Assembly: GCF_006439015.1 (NCBI RefSeq)
Contig: NZ_RCZG01000006.1
Coordinates: 186,001-250,000 of the forward strand
DNA length: 64,000 nucleotides
Origin: Mycolicibacterium hodleri
Lineage (GTDB): Bacteria > Actinomycetota > Actinomycetes > Mycobacteriales > Mycobacteriaceae
Reading direction: 5' to 3'
In this document: positions 34,228 to 43,324 of the stretch, piece after piece
How positions within the stretch are numbered: the stretch's first letter is position 1
How the letters are laid out: the number at the start of each line of letters is the position of its first letter
Position numbers and translations under genes: made by a program
The notes under the pieces: model-generated
What the model was told of the DNA's origin: nothing
What the model saw: only the letters and a program-made list of their open reading frames with translations
Database searches by the model: none

Positions 34228-35417
34228 CGACAAACCTCGAGGAGTTCCGCGAAGAGGTCCGTGCCTGGTGTCAGGAGCACGTGCCGACGAACTGGCGGAG
34301 CGCCCAGACCGGGGTGACCGACGACGAATTCGTTGCCTTCCAGAAGTCGTGGTTCGCCGAATTGCACACCGCGGGGTTCGCGGTGCCGCACTGGCCGCGC
34401 GAATGGGGCGGCGGGATGTCGGTGGCCGAACAGATTGTGTTGTACCAGGAACTCGCGGCGTACGACGCACCGCGACTGGTCCTGGCGTTCGTCGGGATCC
34501 ACCATGCGGCGTCCACGCTGCTGGCCGCGGGAACCGACGCGCAGCGCCGACGCCATCTGCCTGCGATCCTCGACGGCGAGATCTGGGTGCAGGGTTTCTC
34601 GGAGCCCGAGGCCGGTTCCGATCTCGCGTCGCTACGCACGACGGCCCGCCGGGTCGACGACGGGTACCTCGTCAATGGCCAGAAGCTCTGGGCCAGTGGC
34701 GGATTGCACGCCGACTGGTGCCTGCTGCTGGCCCGTACCGATCAGGACGCCCCCAAGCGCAAGGGCATCTCGTACTTCCTGATGGACATGCGATCGCCAG
34801 GCATCGACGTCCGCCCCATCCGCAATGCGATCGGCGAATCGCACTTCTGCGAGGTCTTCCTCAACGACGTTGTGATCCCGGCCGACCACCTGATCGGTGC
34901 CGAGAACGCGGGATGGCAAGTGGCACAAGCCACCCTGGGTGCCGAGCGTGGGATGACGATGCTCGAACTGGCCGAGCGGCTGGGCAACGTGGGGTTCCGC
35001 CGTCTCGTCGCGGAATGCACGCTGATGCGGCCGGACGGTTCGCGGTCCATCGACGATGGCGCGGTGGCCGACCGGTTGGCGCAGTTCGACATTGAGATCG
35101 CCGGCCTTCGGGGGTTGTGCCGCACCGTGGTGGAGGCCCACGACGTCGGTGCCACGGGACCCGCCGATCCCTCCATCGTCAAGCTCTTCTACAGCGAGCT
35201 GCTGCAACGGCTTACCGACTTCGCCGTCGACGTGACGGGCCTGGCGGCTCACACCGTACTGGTGAAGCCGATGTCGAGCGGATGGGAGTCCGGTGCCTGG
35301 GCGCTGGACTTCATCGGGTCGTGGGAGTGGACGATCCCCGGCGGCTCCAGCGAGATTCAACGGACCATCATCGGCGAACGTGGCCTCGGCCTTCCCAGGG
35401 AACCGGCGAGCTCGTGA
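34224..35417 (+). CDS. Acyl-CoA dehydrogenase, large partner (pair 2)
   Basis: A 397-residue full-length acyl-CoA dehydrogenase, with VQGFSEPEAGSDLASLRTTA, NGQKLWASGGLHADW and the C-terminal PGGSSEIQRTIIGERGLGLPRE. It starts at GTG 34224 in the stop of the preceding gene. The catalytic-loop residue in PGGSSEIQ is again Gly where MCAD-type enzymes carry Glu. Third of four dehydrogenase genes in the GntR-controlled operon; two successive alpha-beta desaturations of the same acyl chain are a natural interpretation. Confidence 0.88.
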   Translation: MTTNLEEFREEVRAWCQEHVPTNWRSAQTGVTDDEFVAFQKSWFAELHTAGFAVPHWPREWGGGMSVAEQIVLYQELAAYDAPRLVLAFVGIHHAASTLLAAGTDAQRRRHLPAILDGEIWVQGFSEPEAGSDLASLRTTARRVDDGYLVNGQKLWASGGLHADWCLLLARTDQDAPKRKGISYFLMDMRSPGIDVRPIRNAIGESHFCEVFLNDVVIPADHLIGAENAGWQVAQATLGAERGMTMLELAERLGNVGFRRLVAECTLMRPDGSRSIDDGAVADRLAQFDIEIAGLRGLCRTVVEAHDVGATGPADPSIVKLFYSELLQRLTDFAVDVTGLAAHTVLVKPMSSGWESGAWALDFIGSWEWTIPGGSSEIQRTIIGERGLGLPREPASS

Positions 35418-36391
35418 CGTCGGATCTGCGGGAATTCCACGACGAACTGCGAGGGATCGCCAGGGAACTCATGGCCAAGGGCGGTGACTGGCGCCAGGTG
35501 GTCGATGCGGGCTGGGTGGCACTTGAGATCCCCGAGTCACTGGGCGGCACGGGAGCGTCGTTCGTCGAGACGGCGATCGTGCTGGAGGAGATGGGGCGCG
35601 CCGCCGCCGACTACCCCTACCTCGGCACGACGCTGGCGGTGGCTGCACTCACGGCCCTGGCCCCCAGTGACTTCCGAGACGGAATGCTGGGGCGGATCGG
35701 CGCCGGCGCTACCGCTGCGCTCGCGACGGGCTTCACCGTGTCGAACGGCACCGTGTCTGGCCACTCCCATTTCGTGCCCGATGCGGAGGGCGCAGACGTC
35801 GTGCTGCTACTGACTGACGCAGATGGCGAACCCGCGGTCGTCATCAGCAACGAATTGTCCATCACCGCAACGCCGGTGCTCGACGAGACCCGTGCGCTGG
35901 CAACCGTGTCGGCCGACTCCGCCGCCGTGTCCGGATCATGGCAACTGACAATGGGTCCCGAGACGTTGCGGAATCGGGCCGCCGTGGCCGTCGCCTGCGA
36001 CAGCCTGGGTGTGGCAGAGTCCATGCTCTCGGCCACCGTCGACTATGCGTCCGTCCGGCACCAATTCGGCAGGCCCATCGGATCATTCCAGGCGGTCAAG
36101 CATGCGTGTGCGGACATGCTGGTGCAGCTGGCGGTGGCACGGCAACTGGTCACCGCCGCCGTCGATTCGCTGGCCACGGGCGACGACGCCGGCATCGCCG
36201 CCTCGATGGCCAAGTCCTACGCCTGCACCACCGCCGTCGACGTCGTCGGCAAGGCCATGCAATTGCACGGTGGCATCGGATACACCTGGGAGAGCGGCGT
36301 CCACGTGTACCTGAAGCGCGCCATGCTGAACCGCTCGCTGTACGGCTCCCCCGCGTGGCACCGGAAGCGGTTGGCGGCCGGCTACGCCTGA
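35414..36391 (+). CDS. Acyl-CoA dehydrogenase, small partner (pair 2)
   Basis: A 325-residue acyl-CoA dehydrogenase subunit with RHQFGRPIGSFQAVKHACADM and LHGGIGYTWESGVHVYLKRA in the C-terminal domain and a compact middle domain. GTG 35414 overlaps the preceding stop as GTGA. It ends the four-gene operon. The C-terminal flavin contacts are better preserved than in the small partner of pair 1. Confidence 0.87.
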   Translation: MTSDLREFHDELRGIARELMAKGGDWRQVVDAGWVALEIPESLGGTGASFVETAIVLEEMGRAAADYPYLGTTLAVAALTALAPSDFRDGMLGRIGAGATAALATGFTVSNGTVSGHSHFVPDAEGADVVLLLTDADGEPAVVISNELSITATPVLDETRALATVSADSAAVSGSWQLTMGPETLRNRAAVAVACDSLGVAESMLSATVDYASVRHQFGRPIGSFQAVKHACADMLVQLAVARQLVTAAVDSLATGDDAGIAASMAKSYACTTAVDVVGKAMQLHGGIGYTWESGVHVYLKRAMLNRSLYGSPAWHRKRLAAGYA

Positions 36392-36404
36392 ACCCGCCGT
36401 GGCG

Positions 36405-36653
36405 TCAGCCGGCGCCGCTAGATCTGAGCGCGATGCACGCACCGAGGTGGGAACCGGTGCAGGGAATGCCTCTGACGGTCTGCAACTCCCCTAGCGACCC
36501 GGTGATCCCGGGCCGGGCGAGGTTGCCCGACGTGGTCCGATCCGAGCACGCACTTGCCACGCAGTCGTCAGCCGCGGCCGACGCAGCTCCCACCGAGCCG
36601 AGGACAGCAGCGGCGACGCATCCGCCGACCAGCATTCCGAGTTCTCTCACCAC
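36405..36653 (-). CDS. Putative small secreted cysteine-containing protein
   Basis: An 82-residue protein with a convincing Sec signal peptide (hydrophobic core MLVGGCVAAAVLGSVGAA, cleavage expected near Ala26-Ala28 in ASAAADD). The mature part of about 54 residues has cysteines at 31, 36, 65 and 73 that could form two disulfides. I do not recognise a family. GTG 36653 starts it, and it reads convergently with the dehydrogenase operon. A typical small mycobacterial secreted protein of unknown role; real but not certain. Confidence 0.55.
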   Translation of the reverse strand: MVRELGMLVGGCVAAAVLGSVGAASAAADDCVASACSDRTTSGNLARPGITGSLGELQTVRGIPCTGSHLGACIALRSSGAG

Positions 36654-36819
36654 CGGCTCGACGGTACGCCTGGGGCACCGAACCCAGGCAATTACTGTAC
36701 GGCTTTCGATAAGGGGTGCCGATGCCGCGGACTCGTCGAGATGCTCAAGCCATGACCGTCACCGATTCGTCGCGCTTCTGCGGAACTCGTTCTACGGCCC
36801 CGGGCGTAATGTCGAAGAC

Positions 36820-37674
36820 GTGGCACTATCAGGTCTGACGAGCGTGCGGGACGGGCTCGGTCAACGACTCTTCGGCATGGTCGCCGGTCCCGACGGACCA
36901 GCCAACCGGGCCCGCATCCACGACACCCCCGGCCCCAGATGGTTCGACGAGGACCGCCCGATCAGACGGGTGCATGGCGATGCGTCGATGTTCGTCGGCG
37001 GACTGCGCGCCCTACTCCTTCAGTCGCTGCATCCGTTGGCGATGGCCGGCGTTGCCGAACACTCCGACTACAAGGGCGACCCCTGGGGACGGCTGCAGCG
37101 CACCAGCACCTTCCTCGCCGTCACCACGTTCGGCCCGGCCGACGACGCCCAGCGCGCCGTCGACAAGGTCCGCGGGATCCATCGCCGGGTGCGCGGGACC
37201 GCCGCCGACGGACGACCATACGAGGCCTCGGACCCGCATCTCCTGGAATGGGTGCACATCGCCGAAGTGGACAGTTTCCTTCTGGCGCATCAACGTTACG
37301 GCGCCCATCCGCTGGATCAACAGGGCCGTGACGACTACGTCGCCGACACCGCGCGGGTCGCTGCCGCGCTGGGGGTGCTCGACCCACCGCTCACCGAACG
37401 ACAGTTGAAGCAGCGGATCGCGGACTATCGACCCGAGATGAGCAGCACCCCCGCGGCACGGGAAGCCGCCAAGTTCCTACTACTGACTCCACCACTGCCG
37501 CTGCTGGCCAGGCCGCCGTACGCAGTTCTCGCCGCCACCTCGGTGGCCATGCTGCCTGCGTGGGCGCGGCTGCCGCTGCGGCTCCCCTACCTGCCGCCAC
37601 TGGAGACCACCGCCGTCCGGGTGGCAGGCCGCACGCTAGTCGGCGGCATCCGCTGGGCACTCGACCGCGGCTGA
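36820..37674 (+). CDS. Oxygenase MpaB family protein (DUF2236)
   Basis: A 284-residue MpaB/latex-clearing-protein-like protein, a family containing haem b oxygenases. Landmarks are PRWFDEDRPIRRVHGDASMF, the helix ALLLQSLHPLAMAGVAEHSDY, RTSTFLAVTTFG and WVHIAEVDSFLLAHQRYG. The C-terminal half has hydrophobic stretches (PPLPLLARPPYAVLAATSVAMLPAW) that may contact the membrane. GTG 36820 is the most likely start; the frame is open much further upstream, but that part has no protein-like character. It is preceded by 166 bases (36654-36819) with no visible gene. Confidence 0.8.
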   Translation: MALSGLTSVRDGLGQRLFGMVAGPDGPANRARIHDTPGPRWFDEDRPIRRVHGDASMFVGGLRALLLQSLHPLAMAGVAEHSDYKGDPWGRLQRTSTFLAVTTFGPADDAQRAVDKVRGIHRRVRGTAADGRPYEASDPHLLEWVHIAEVDSFLLAHQRYGAHPLDQQGRDDYVADTARVAAALGVLDPPLTERQLKQRIADYRPEMSSTPAAREAAKFLLLTPPLPLLARPPYAVLAATSVAMLPAWARLPLRLPYLPPLETTAVRVAGRTLVGGIRWALDRG

Positions 37675-37691
37675 CCGTCTCGGACGGCCGG

Positions 37692-38582
37692 CTAGACGGA
37701 AAGCGCTGTGCCCGTTTCCTTCTCGGCGAAGGCGATCAACCGCGCCGCGACCTCGTAGTCGCAGGCGCCGGCCGCCCGGCCACTCAGCGTCGGACCACCC
37801 TTGAGTCCTAGCCGACTGTCGATGCCCACGTAACTGCCCGGCGGGATGGGCTCACTGATGCAGTACAGCGTCGGCGCCGCTCCTGCGTCGATGTCGTTGG
37901 CCAACACGGTGGCCGCCGACTTCACCACCGCGTGGAACGCCGACATGATCCGCTTGTCGGAGACGTTCGACAGGTTCGACGCGACCCAGCCGGGGTGGGT
38001 CAACTGGCTGGACAGGGGTGAACCCGCTGCGCGCAAACGCCGGTCGAGCTCGAGACCCCACAGCATGACCGCCAGCTTGGAGCGGGCATAGGCGGGGAAC
38101 GCCGACCACTTGCGCATGCGCAGATGGGGATCGTCCAGCGCGAGCTTGGCTGACTTGTGCGCGTCGGAGCCGACGTTGATGATCTGCGAGCGCACCCGAC
38201 CCAACAACAGATTGGTCAAGGCGAACGGACCGAGGAAGTTCGTGCCGAGCATCATCTCGAAACCGTCCACCGTCTCGGAGCGGTCGCGGGCGATGACGCC
38301 CGCATTGTTGATCAAGATGTCAACGTCTCCGTCGAAGAGGTCGGGGAACGCACGCACCGACGTCTGATCGGCGAGGTCCAGCTTGACCACCGACGTGTCG
38401 CCGCCCATCTCCGCAGCACGCTGGGCGCCGAGCTCGACGTTGCGCACCGCGAGGATGACGTGAGCGCCCGCCCGGGCGAGGGCACCCGCCGTCGCCAGGC
38501 CGACACCGTTGGTGGCTCCGGTGACGATGACGCGCTTGCCCGTCAGATTGCCGAGTCGGGTCGGCGACCACTGTGATGTCAC
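37692..38582 (-). CDS. SDR family oxidoreductase (retinol dehydrogenase-like)
   Basis: A 296-residue SDR of the light-dependent protochlorophyllide reductase/retinol dehydrogenase-like branch: VIVTGATNGVGLATA, Arg after ILAVRN indicating NADPH, INNAGVIA, and AYARSKLAVMLW with Tyr and Lys. The long C-terminal part (GAAPTLYCISEP) is typical of the branch. GTG 38582 is the start. It stands alone and is divergent from the operon beginning at 38714. Confidence 0.87.
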   Translation of the reverse strand: MTSQWSPTRLGNLTGKRVIVTGATNGVGLATAGALARAGAHVILAVRNVELGAQRAAEMGGDTSVVKLDLADQTSVRAFPDLFDGDVDILINNAGVIARDRSETVDGFEMMLGTNFLGPFALTNLLLGRVRSQIINVGSDAHKSAKLALDDPHLRMRKWSAFPAYARSKLAVMLWGLELDRRLRAAGSPLSSQLTHPGWVASNLSNVSDKRIMSAFHAVVKSAATVLANDIDAGAAPTLYCISEPIPPGSYVGIDSRLGLKGGPTLSGRAAGACDYEVAARLIAFAEKETGTALSV

Positions 38583-38713
38583 GCTCTAGAGATTAATCGC
38601 GTGACTGCCTACCGGATCGTTGACATCGCCATGCCCGGCTGGTTGTCTACGGGAAATACCCGGAATTCCGGTCAGCTCTACCAACTTCGGTTCGACGAGG
38701 AGCCTGCTGCCAC

Positions 38714-39157
38714 ATGATGGACAGTGCCCGCCACATCGAGAACCTCGTGTACACCTATGCCGAACGTCTCGACGCGGGCGATCTGGACGGTGTGGCGGCC
38801 CTCTTCGAACACGGCCGCATCTGCGGCGTCGAGGACGGGCCGCCGGAGACAGTCTTCGCCGGGATCGCGGGGGTTCGCCGGATGTATGAGATGGCGACCC
38901 GCCTCCACGACGACGGCACCCCCAGGACCAAGCACCTGACCAGCAACGTGCAGGTCTACGTCGACGAAGATGCGGGCACCGCCCGCGCCGGCGCCTACTA
39001 CTGCGTGACGCAGGCGACGCCGGACCTACCGCTGCAGATCATCGTGACGGGCCACTACCGCGACACCTTTCATCGCATCGACGGCACCTGGTGGTTCGAC
39101 AGCAGGACCATGTACGTCGATCAGGCCGGCAACCTCAGCCACCACCTGAAGTTCTGA
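38714..39157 (+). CDS. SnoaL-like / NTF2-fold protein
   Basis: A 147-residue NTF2-fold protein with HIENLVYTYAERLDAGDLDGVAALF at the N-terminus and GTWWFDSRTMYVDQAGNLSHHL at the C-terminus. It may be a dehydratase or isomerase of the SnoaL group or a binding protein. It opens a tightly spaced seven-gene run to 45755; the next gene starts six bases after its stop. ATG 38714 is followed by a second ATG, and either may be used. Confidence 0.8.
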   Translation: MMDSARHIENLVYTYAERLDAGDLDGVAALFEHGRICGVEDGPPETVFAGIAGVRRMYEMATRLHDDGTPRTKHLTSNVQVYVDEDAGTARAGAYYCVTQATPDLPLQIIVTGHYRDTFHRIDGTWWFDSRTMYVDQAGNLSHHLKF

Positions 39158-39163
39158 GCACCC

Positions 39164-40393
39164 GTGGCGCGCCCGTTCGACGTAGCTCTCCTCATGGCCA
39201 CCGCGCAGCAGAAGGAGGGTCTCGATGACTGGGGTCCGCTGCCCTTCGAGGAACCACTTGCCGTCCTGGCGGACGACTACGCCGTCGCCGACCTGAACGA
39301 TGTCGGTGTTCACGTCCTGCGGTCGGGCCTCGTCCACGGCTTGCGGATGCGGTTGCGCTCCCAGGAGTGGATCAGACGCCATCCCGAGATCCTGCAGGAG
39401 ACCATCGTTGCGCCAGTCGTCGTGGTCGGCATGATGCGCAGTGGCACGACCCTGCTGCAGCGACTGCTCGCCGCCGACGACCGATTCCACTGCGCGTACG
39501 GCTGGGAGGTGGTCGAGGTCGCCCCGAAGCTGGACCATCGGTGGTCCGACCATTCTGCCGTCGCTTCGCTCGCCGCGACGGCCGAAGACCCTCGCATTCT
39601 CATCAGCGAGAAGCGCGAGGCGGTCTCACGCGAGCTGGCCCCCGAACTGTTCGCCATCCACCCGATGTACGCCCGCGAGCCCGAAGAGGAGATCGTCTTC
39701 CTTTCCGACGCGTTCCTGTCGCACGTACCCGAGTCGGGCGCTCACGTGCCCGGTTACCGGTCGTGGATCGACGGCCAGGACTTTGCGCCGGCCTACGCGT
39801 ACCTGCACCGGATGCTGAAGTTCCTGCAGTGGCAGAAGCGGCAGGCCAAGCGGGCCGCGACTACCGAGCACCGCTGGGTGCTGAAGTCGCCCGCCCACCT
39901 CGGCTATCTCGACACGTTGCGGGCCGAGTTCCCCGATCTGCACGTGGTGCACATGCATCGCGATCCGCGCGAGACCATCCCGTCGGGCGCCAGCCTCAAC
40001 GCCACGCTGCATGCGATGCACGCCGATCGGGTGGACCGGCGCCGGGTCGGCGCGCAGTGGCTTCAGAGGATGGGCTGGACGAACGACCGCGCGATGGCCA
40101 CCCGCGACGGGTGGACCGACGACTCGGCGGTCTGTACGGACGTCGAGTTCGCCGACGCCGTCTCGGACCCGATCGGCCAAGCGGCCCGAGTGTACGACGC
40201 GGTAGGCGTGCCGCTGAGCGCCGACGTGGAGACGGCGATGCGACGCTGGCTCGTCAAGCGTCCAGTGGATCCGACCCGGCCGCCATATACCGCAATCGAT
40301 TTCGGGCTCGGCGACGCCCAGATCGACGAACGATTCGCCACCTACAACGCCCGGTTCCGTTCCGCCGTCACCTCCTCGAGGAGCAGACATTGA
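39164..40393 (+). CDS. Sulfotransferase family protein
   Basis: A 409-residue PAPS-dependent sulfotransferase of the mycobacterial Stf type, which would transfer sulfate to a hydroxyl of a lipid or steroid-like acceptor. The 5'-phosphosulfate loop is VVVGMMRSGTTLLQRLL (residues 86-102) and the 3'-phosphate region is WVLKSPAHLGYLDTLRAEFP followed by HMHRDPRE. GTG 39164 is the start. A sulfatase gene is found 8.4 kb downstream, suggesting possible control of a sulfated compound. Confidence 0.87.
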   Translation: MARPFDVALLMATAQQKEGLDDWGPLPFEEPLAVLADDYAVADLNDVGVHVLRSGLVHGLRMRLRSQEWIRRHPEILQETIVAPVVVVGMMRSGTTLLQRLLAADDRFHCAYGWEVVEVAPKLDHRWSDHSAVASLAATAEDPRILISEKREAVSRELAPELFAIHPMYAREPEEEIVFLSDAFLSHVPESGAHVPGYRSWIDGQDFAPAYAYLHRMLKFLQWQKRQAKRAATTEHRWVLKSPAHLGYLDTLRAEFPDLHVVHMHRDPRETIPSGASLNATLHAMHADRVDRRRVGAQWLQRMGWTNDRAMATRDGWTDDSAVCTDVEFADAVSDPIGQAARVYDAVGVPLSADVETAMRRWLVKRPVDPTRPPYTAIDFGLGDAQIDERFATYNARFRSAVTSSRSRH

Positions 40394-41649
40394 CTCAGCA
40401 AATAGATGATCCCATCGCGACGGCATCGCAGCACGAGCAGGAGCTGGCCGCTCTCGAACTGATTCACCACCCGACCGTCGAGGCGGCCCACCGTAGCGTC
40501 GCCGAGGCGTGGTTGGGGCGGGCGAAGGCCTCCGATGCCATGCGGACCTGCTTCGACGACGCCTTCGCCGAGGTGATGTTCTCCGCCGCAGTGTGGTCGT
40601 CCAACCAGGACAGGTTCCGGCCCAAAGTCAGCTGCATCACCCGGCTAGCACACCCGGTAGCGGACCGGAAGATACCCGGATCACGTTGGGGCATAGACAA
40701 TCCCGACAGCGTCTATCGAGTCATCCCGATCTCCGGTGACGAGCGCTACGAGATTCGCGGCCGCGTCGGTGAGAACCGCATGACGGAGAACTACTTCACC
40801 CTGTGGGATGCCAACATGGGCACGGTCGCCGTGCTCAACGGGCGCACCATGGAGGTCGAGACCGACGGGTCGTTCACCATCACCGTCGACGCCGATCCGG
40901 CGGGCGATCGCCCCAACCACGTGCAGTCCACACCAGCGGCACACGAGTTCTACATCCGTGACGTACTGCTGAACTGGGACCGCGACGATCCGAATCACCT
41001 CTCGGTGCAGAGGTTGGGCGCACCGGCGGATTATTCGCGCCCGGCGCGGACTCTGGACGAACAGGCCGACGCCACCGTGGCAATGATGGCCCACTTCGCC
41101 AACTTCACCGGAAAGCTCAGCCACGGCGTCTACAAGATGGCGCCCAACGACTTCAACCTCGCCTGGTCGGCCGACAAAGTCGGCGCGATGCGCAACCAGG
41201 TCTACGTGATGGGTCGGTTCGACCTGCAGCCCGGAGAGGTCTTCGTCGTCGACGTCAGCGATGGCGGTGCCGAGTACTTCACCGTGCCACTGAGCAACAT
41301 CTGGGGCACCACACTCGACATCGTCGACCGCACGGGCAGTCTCAACAAGTCACAATCGGTACCCAACGACGACGGCACCTACACATACGTCATCTCTCCC
41401 ACCGATCCCGGCGTCGCCAACTGGATCGACTCCGACGGTCTCACCGAAGGCATCCTGACCCTGCGGATGGCCGAATTCGGTGAAGACGGTCCGAAGGAGG
41501 ATCTCGGCGCGCGTGGTCGGGTGGTCGAGTTCGACGACCTCGAGCGTGACGTTCCGACGCTGCGCCGAGTGTCCGAACGGGAACGGGCCACCGAGTTAGC
41601 CGAGCGCCGCAAGGCGTATCTGCGCCGCCTACCAGAAGGGACGATCTGA
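40390..41649 (+). CDS. DUF1214 domain protein
   Basis: A 419-residue protein with a helical N-terminal half and a C-terminal beta-rich region of the DUF1214 type (VYRVIPISGDERYEIRGRVG, YFTLWDANMG, VDVSDGGAEYFTVPLSNIWG). No biochemical role is established. The start is TTG 40390, overlapping the sulfotransferase stop as TTGA, with GAGGAG eight bases upstream. Members of this family often lie among steroid or hydrocarbon catabolic genes in mycobacteria, which fits the neighbours here. Confidence 0.78.
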   Translation: MTQQIDDPIATASQHEQELAALELIHHPTVEAAHRSVAEAWLGRAKASDAMRTCFDDAFAEVMFSAAVWSSNQDRFRPKVSCITRLAHPVADRKIPGSRWGIDNPDSVYRVIPISGDERYEIRGRVGENRMTENYFTLWDANMGTVAVLNGRTMEVETDGSFTITVDADPAGDRPNHVQSTPAAHEFYIRDVLLNWDRDDPNHLSVQRLGAPADYSRPARTLDEQADATVAMMAHFANFTGKLSHGVYKMAPNDFNLAWSADKVGAMRNQVYVMGRFDLQPGEVFVVDVSDGGAEYFTVPLSNIWGTTLDIVDRTGSLNKSQSVPNDDGTYTYVISPTDPGVANWIDSDGLTEGILTLRMAEFGEDGPKEDLGARGRVVEFDDLERDVPTLRRVSERERATELAERRKAYLRRLPEGTI

Positions 41650-41650
41650 C

Positions 41651-42484
41651 ATGGGCTGCTGGATGGTCACCGGATGCTCCACCGGCATCGGTCGCGAGAT
41701 TGCCCGCGCCGCACTGGAAGCGGGCCACTCCGTGGTGGTGACCGCGCGACGCGTCGAGACGATCGCCGACTTCGCCGACGAGTTCGGGGAGCGCGCCGCG
41801 ATCGTCGCCCTCGACGTCACCGACAAGGCCCAGATCGCCGCAGCGGTCCAGATCGCCGACGAAGCGTTCGGTGGGATCGACGTGTTGGTCAACAACGCGG
41901 GCAACGGCTACCTGGCCGCGATCGAGGAGGGCGAGGACGAAAAGGTCCGGAAACTGTTCGACACCAACTATTTCGGTGTAGTCGACACCATCAAGGCAGT
42001 GCTGCCCGCCATGCGCGCCCGTCAGTCCGGGCGCATCGTGAACATCTCGTCGATGACCGGACTGGTGGCCAACCCTCCCAACGCCTACTACTCATCCACC
42101 AAGTTCGCCCTCGAGGCTCTGACCGAGGCACTGGCGCAAGAGGTCAAGCCGCTCGGCATCAAGGTGACGGCCATCGAACCCGGAGCGTTCCGTACCGACT
42201 GGGCGGCACGGTCGATGTGGGAATCCTCCACTCCCATCAATGATTACGACGCGAATGTCGGCGCCCGCAAGACGATGATCAAGGAGTTCGCCAACCATTT
42301 GCCCGGCGATCCGCGCAAGGTCGCCGAAGCGGTCCTCATGGTGACCACGCTCGACGAACCACCCCTGCGCCTGCTCCTCGGCCGGGACGTGCTCAAGGCC
42401 GTGCGCGACAAACTCGCCGCCTTCTCCGCGTCGATCGACGAGTGGGAATCCGTGACCAAGAACGTCAACTTCCCGAAGGGCTGA
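41651..42484 (+). CDS. SDR family oxidoreductase
   Basis: A 277-residue short-chain dehydrogenase with MVTGCSTGIGREIARAALEA at the N-terminus, Arg-Arg after VVVTA indicating NADPH use, VLVNNAGNGYL, Ser in NISSMTGLV and YYSSTKFALEALTEAL. It belongs to the classical oxidoreductase/SDR group with a C-terminal extension of about 30 residues (VLKAVRDKLAAF). ATG 41651 comes one base after the previous stop. Confidence 0.88.
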   Translation: MGCWMVTGCSTGIGREIARAALEAGHSVVVTARRVETIADFADEFGERAAIVALDVTDKAQIAAAVQIADEAFGGIDVLVNNAGNGYLAAIEEGEDEKVRKLFDTNYFGVVDTIKAVLPAMRARQSGRIVNISSMTGLVANPPNAYYSSTKFALEALTEALAQEVKPLGIKVTAIEPGAFRTDWAARSMWESSTPINDYDANVGARKTMIKEFANHLPGDPRKVAEAVLMVTTLDEPPLRLLLGRDVLKAVRDKLAAFSASIDEWESVTKNVNFPKG

Positions 42485-42496
42485 CGGAGAGTACAG

Positions 42497-43315
42497 ATGG
42501 AAACCATGATCGGAAAGGTCGCATTCATCACCGGCGCTGCCCGCGGCATGGGCCGAGCGCATGCCGTCAAACTCGCCGACGAGGGCGCCGACATCATCGC
42601 CGTCGACGCATGCGCCGAATTCGACTCAACCGACTACCCGGGTTCGACCGTCGCGGACCTGGCCGAGACGGTCAAACTCGTTGAGAATCGCGGCCGTCGG
42701 ATCGTGGCACGCCAAGTCGACGTCCGCGATCCCGACGCGGTCGTCGCGGCGGTCGCCGACGGTGTCGAGGCGTTCGGCCGCCTGGACGTCGTCATCGCCA
42801 ACGCCGGCATCATCAGGGTCAGCGACACCGACGAGCGCGCCCGCACGTTCCGCGACGTCGTAGAGGTCAACCTGATCGGTGCCTGGAACACCGTGGACGC
42901 GGCGATTCCCGCCCTGATCGCCGGTGGGCGTGGCGGTTCCATCGTGCTCGTCAGTTCCACGCAGGGCATCAGGGCCGCCGGTACCGAGAGAGCCGGCGTT
43001 CAGGGCTACGCCGCGTCAAAGCGCGGTTTGGTGGCCCTCATGCAGGTCTGGGCCGACCAACTTGCCGAACATTCGATCCGGGTGAACACGATCCACCCCA
43101 GCGGCGTCGCGACCGACATGATCCTCAACGAGACCACCATGAGGCTGTCCGCGGCCGGTGATCCGTGGTTGGCCAGCCAACTCAACGCCCTCCCGATCGC
43201 CCTGTTGCAACCCGGGCAGATCGCGGCCGCGGTGGCGTGGCTGGTTTCCGAAGACGCTTCGTTCATCACTGGCACCTCGTGGCCGCTGGATGCTGGATTC
43301 ACCCTCCGCAGTTAG
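42497..43315 (+). CDS. Mycofactocin-coupled SDR family oxidoreductase
   Basis: A 272-residue SDR of the mycofactocin-dependent type: VAFITGAARGMGRAHAVKLA, the insertion after ADIIAVDACAEF, VVIANAGI, Ser in VLVSSTQGI and GYAASKRGLVALM. It resembles the SDR at 7347 in architecture. Mycofactocin-coupled enzymes hold NAD non-exchangeably, so this operon likely includes an alcohol-to-ketone step. It follows the preceding SDR by 12 bases. Confidence 0.88.
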   Translation: METMIGKVAFITGAARGMGRAHAVKLADEGADIIAVDACAEFDSTDYPGSTVADLAETVKLVENRGRRIVARQVDVRDPDAVVAAVADGVEAFGRLDVVIANAGIIRVSDTDERARTFRDVVEVNLIGAWNTVDAAIPALIAGGRGGSIVLVSSTQGIRAAGTERAGVQGYAASKRGLVALMQVWADQLAEHSIRVNTIHPSGVATDMILNETTMRLSAAGDPWLASQLNALPIALLQPGQIAAAVAWLVSEDASFITGTSWPLDAGFTLRS

Positions 43316-43324
43316 GAATTGGCC

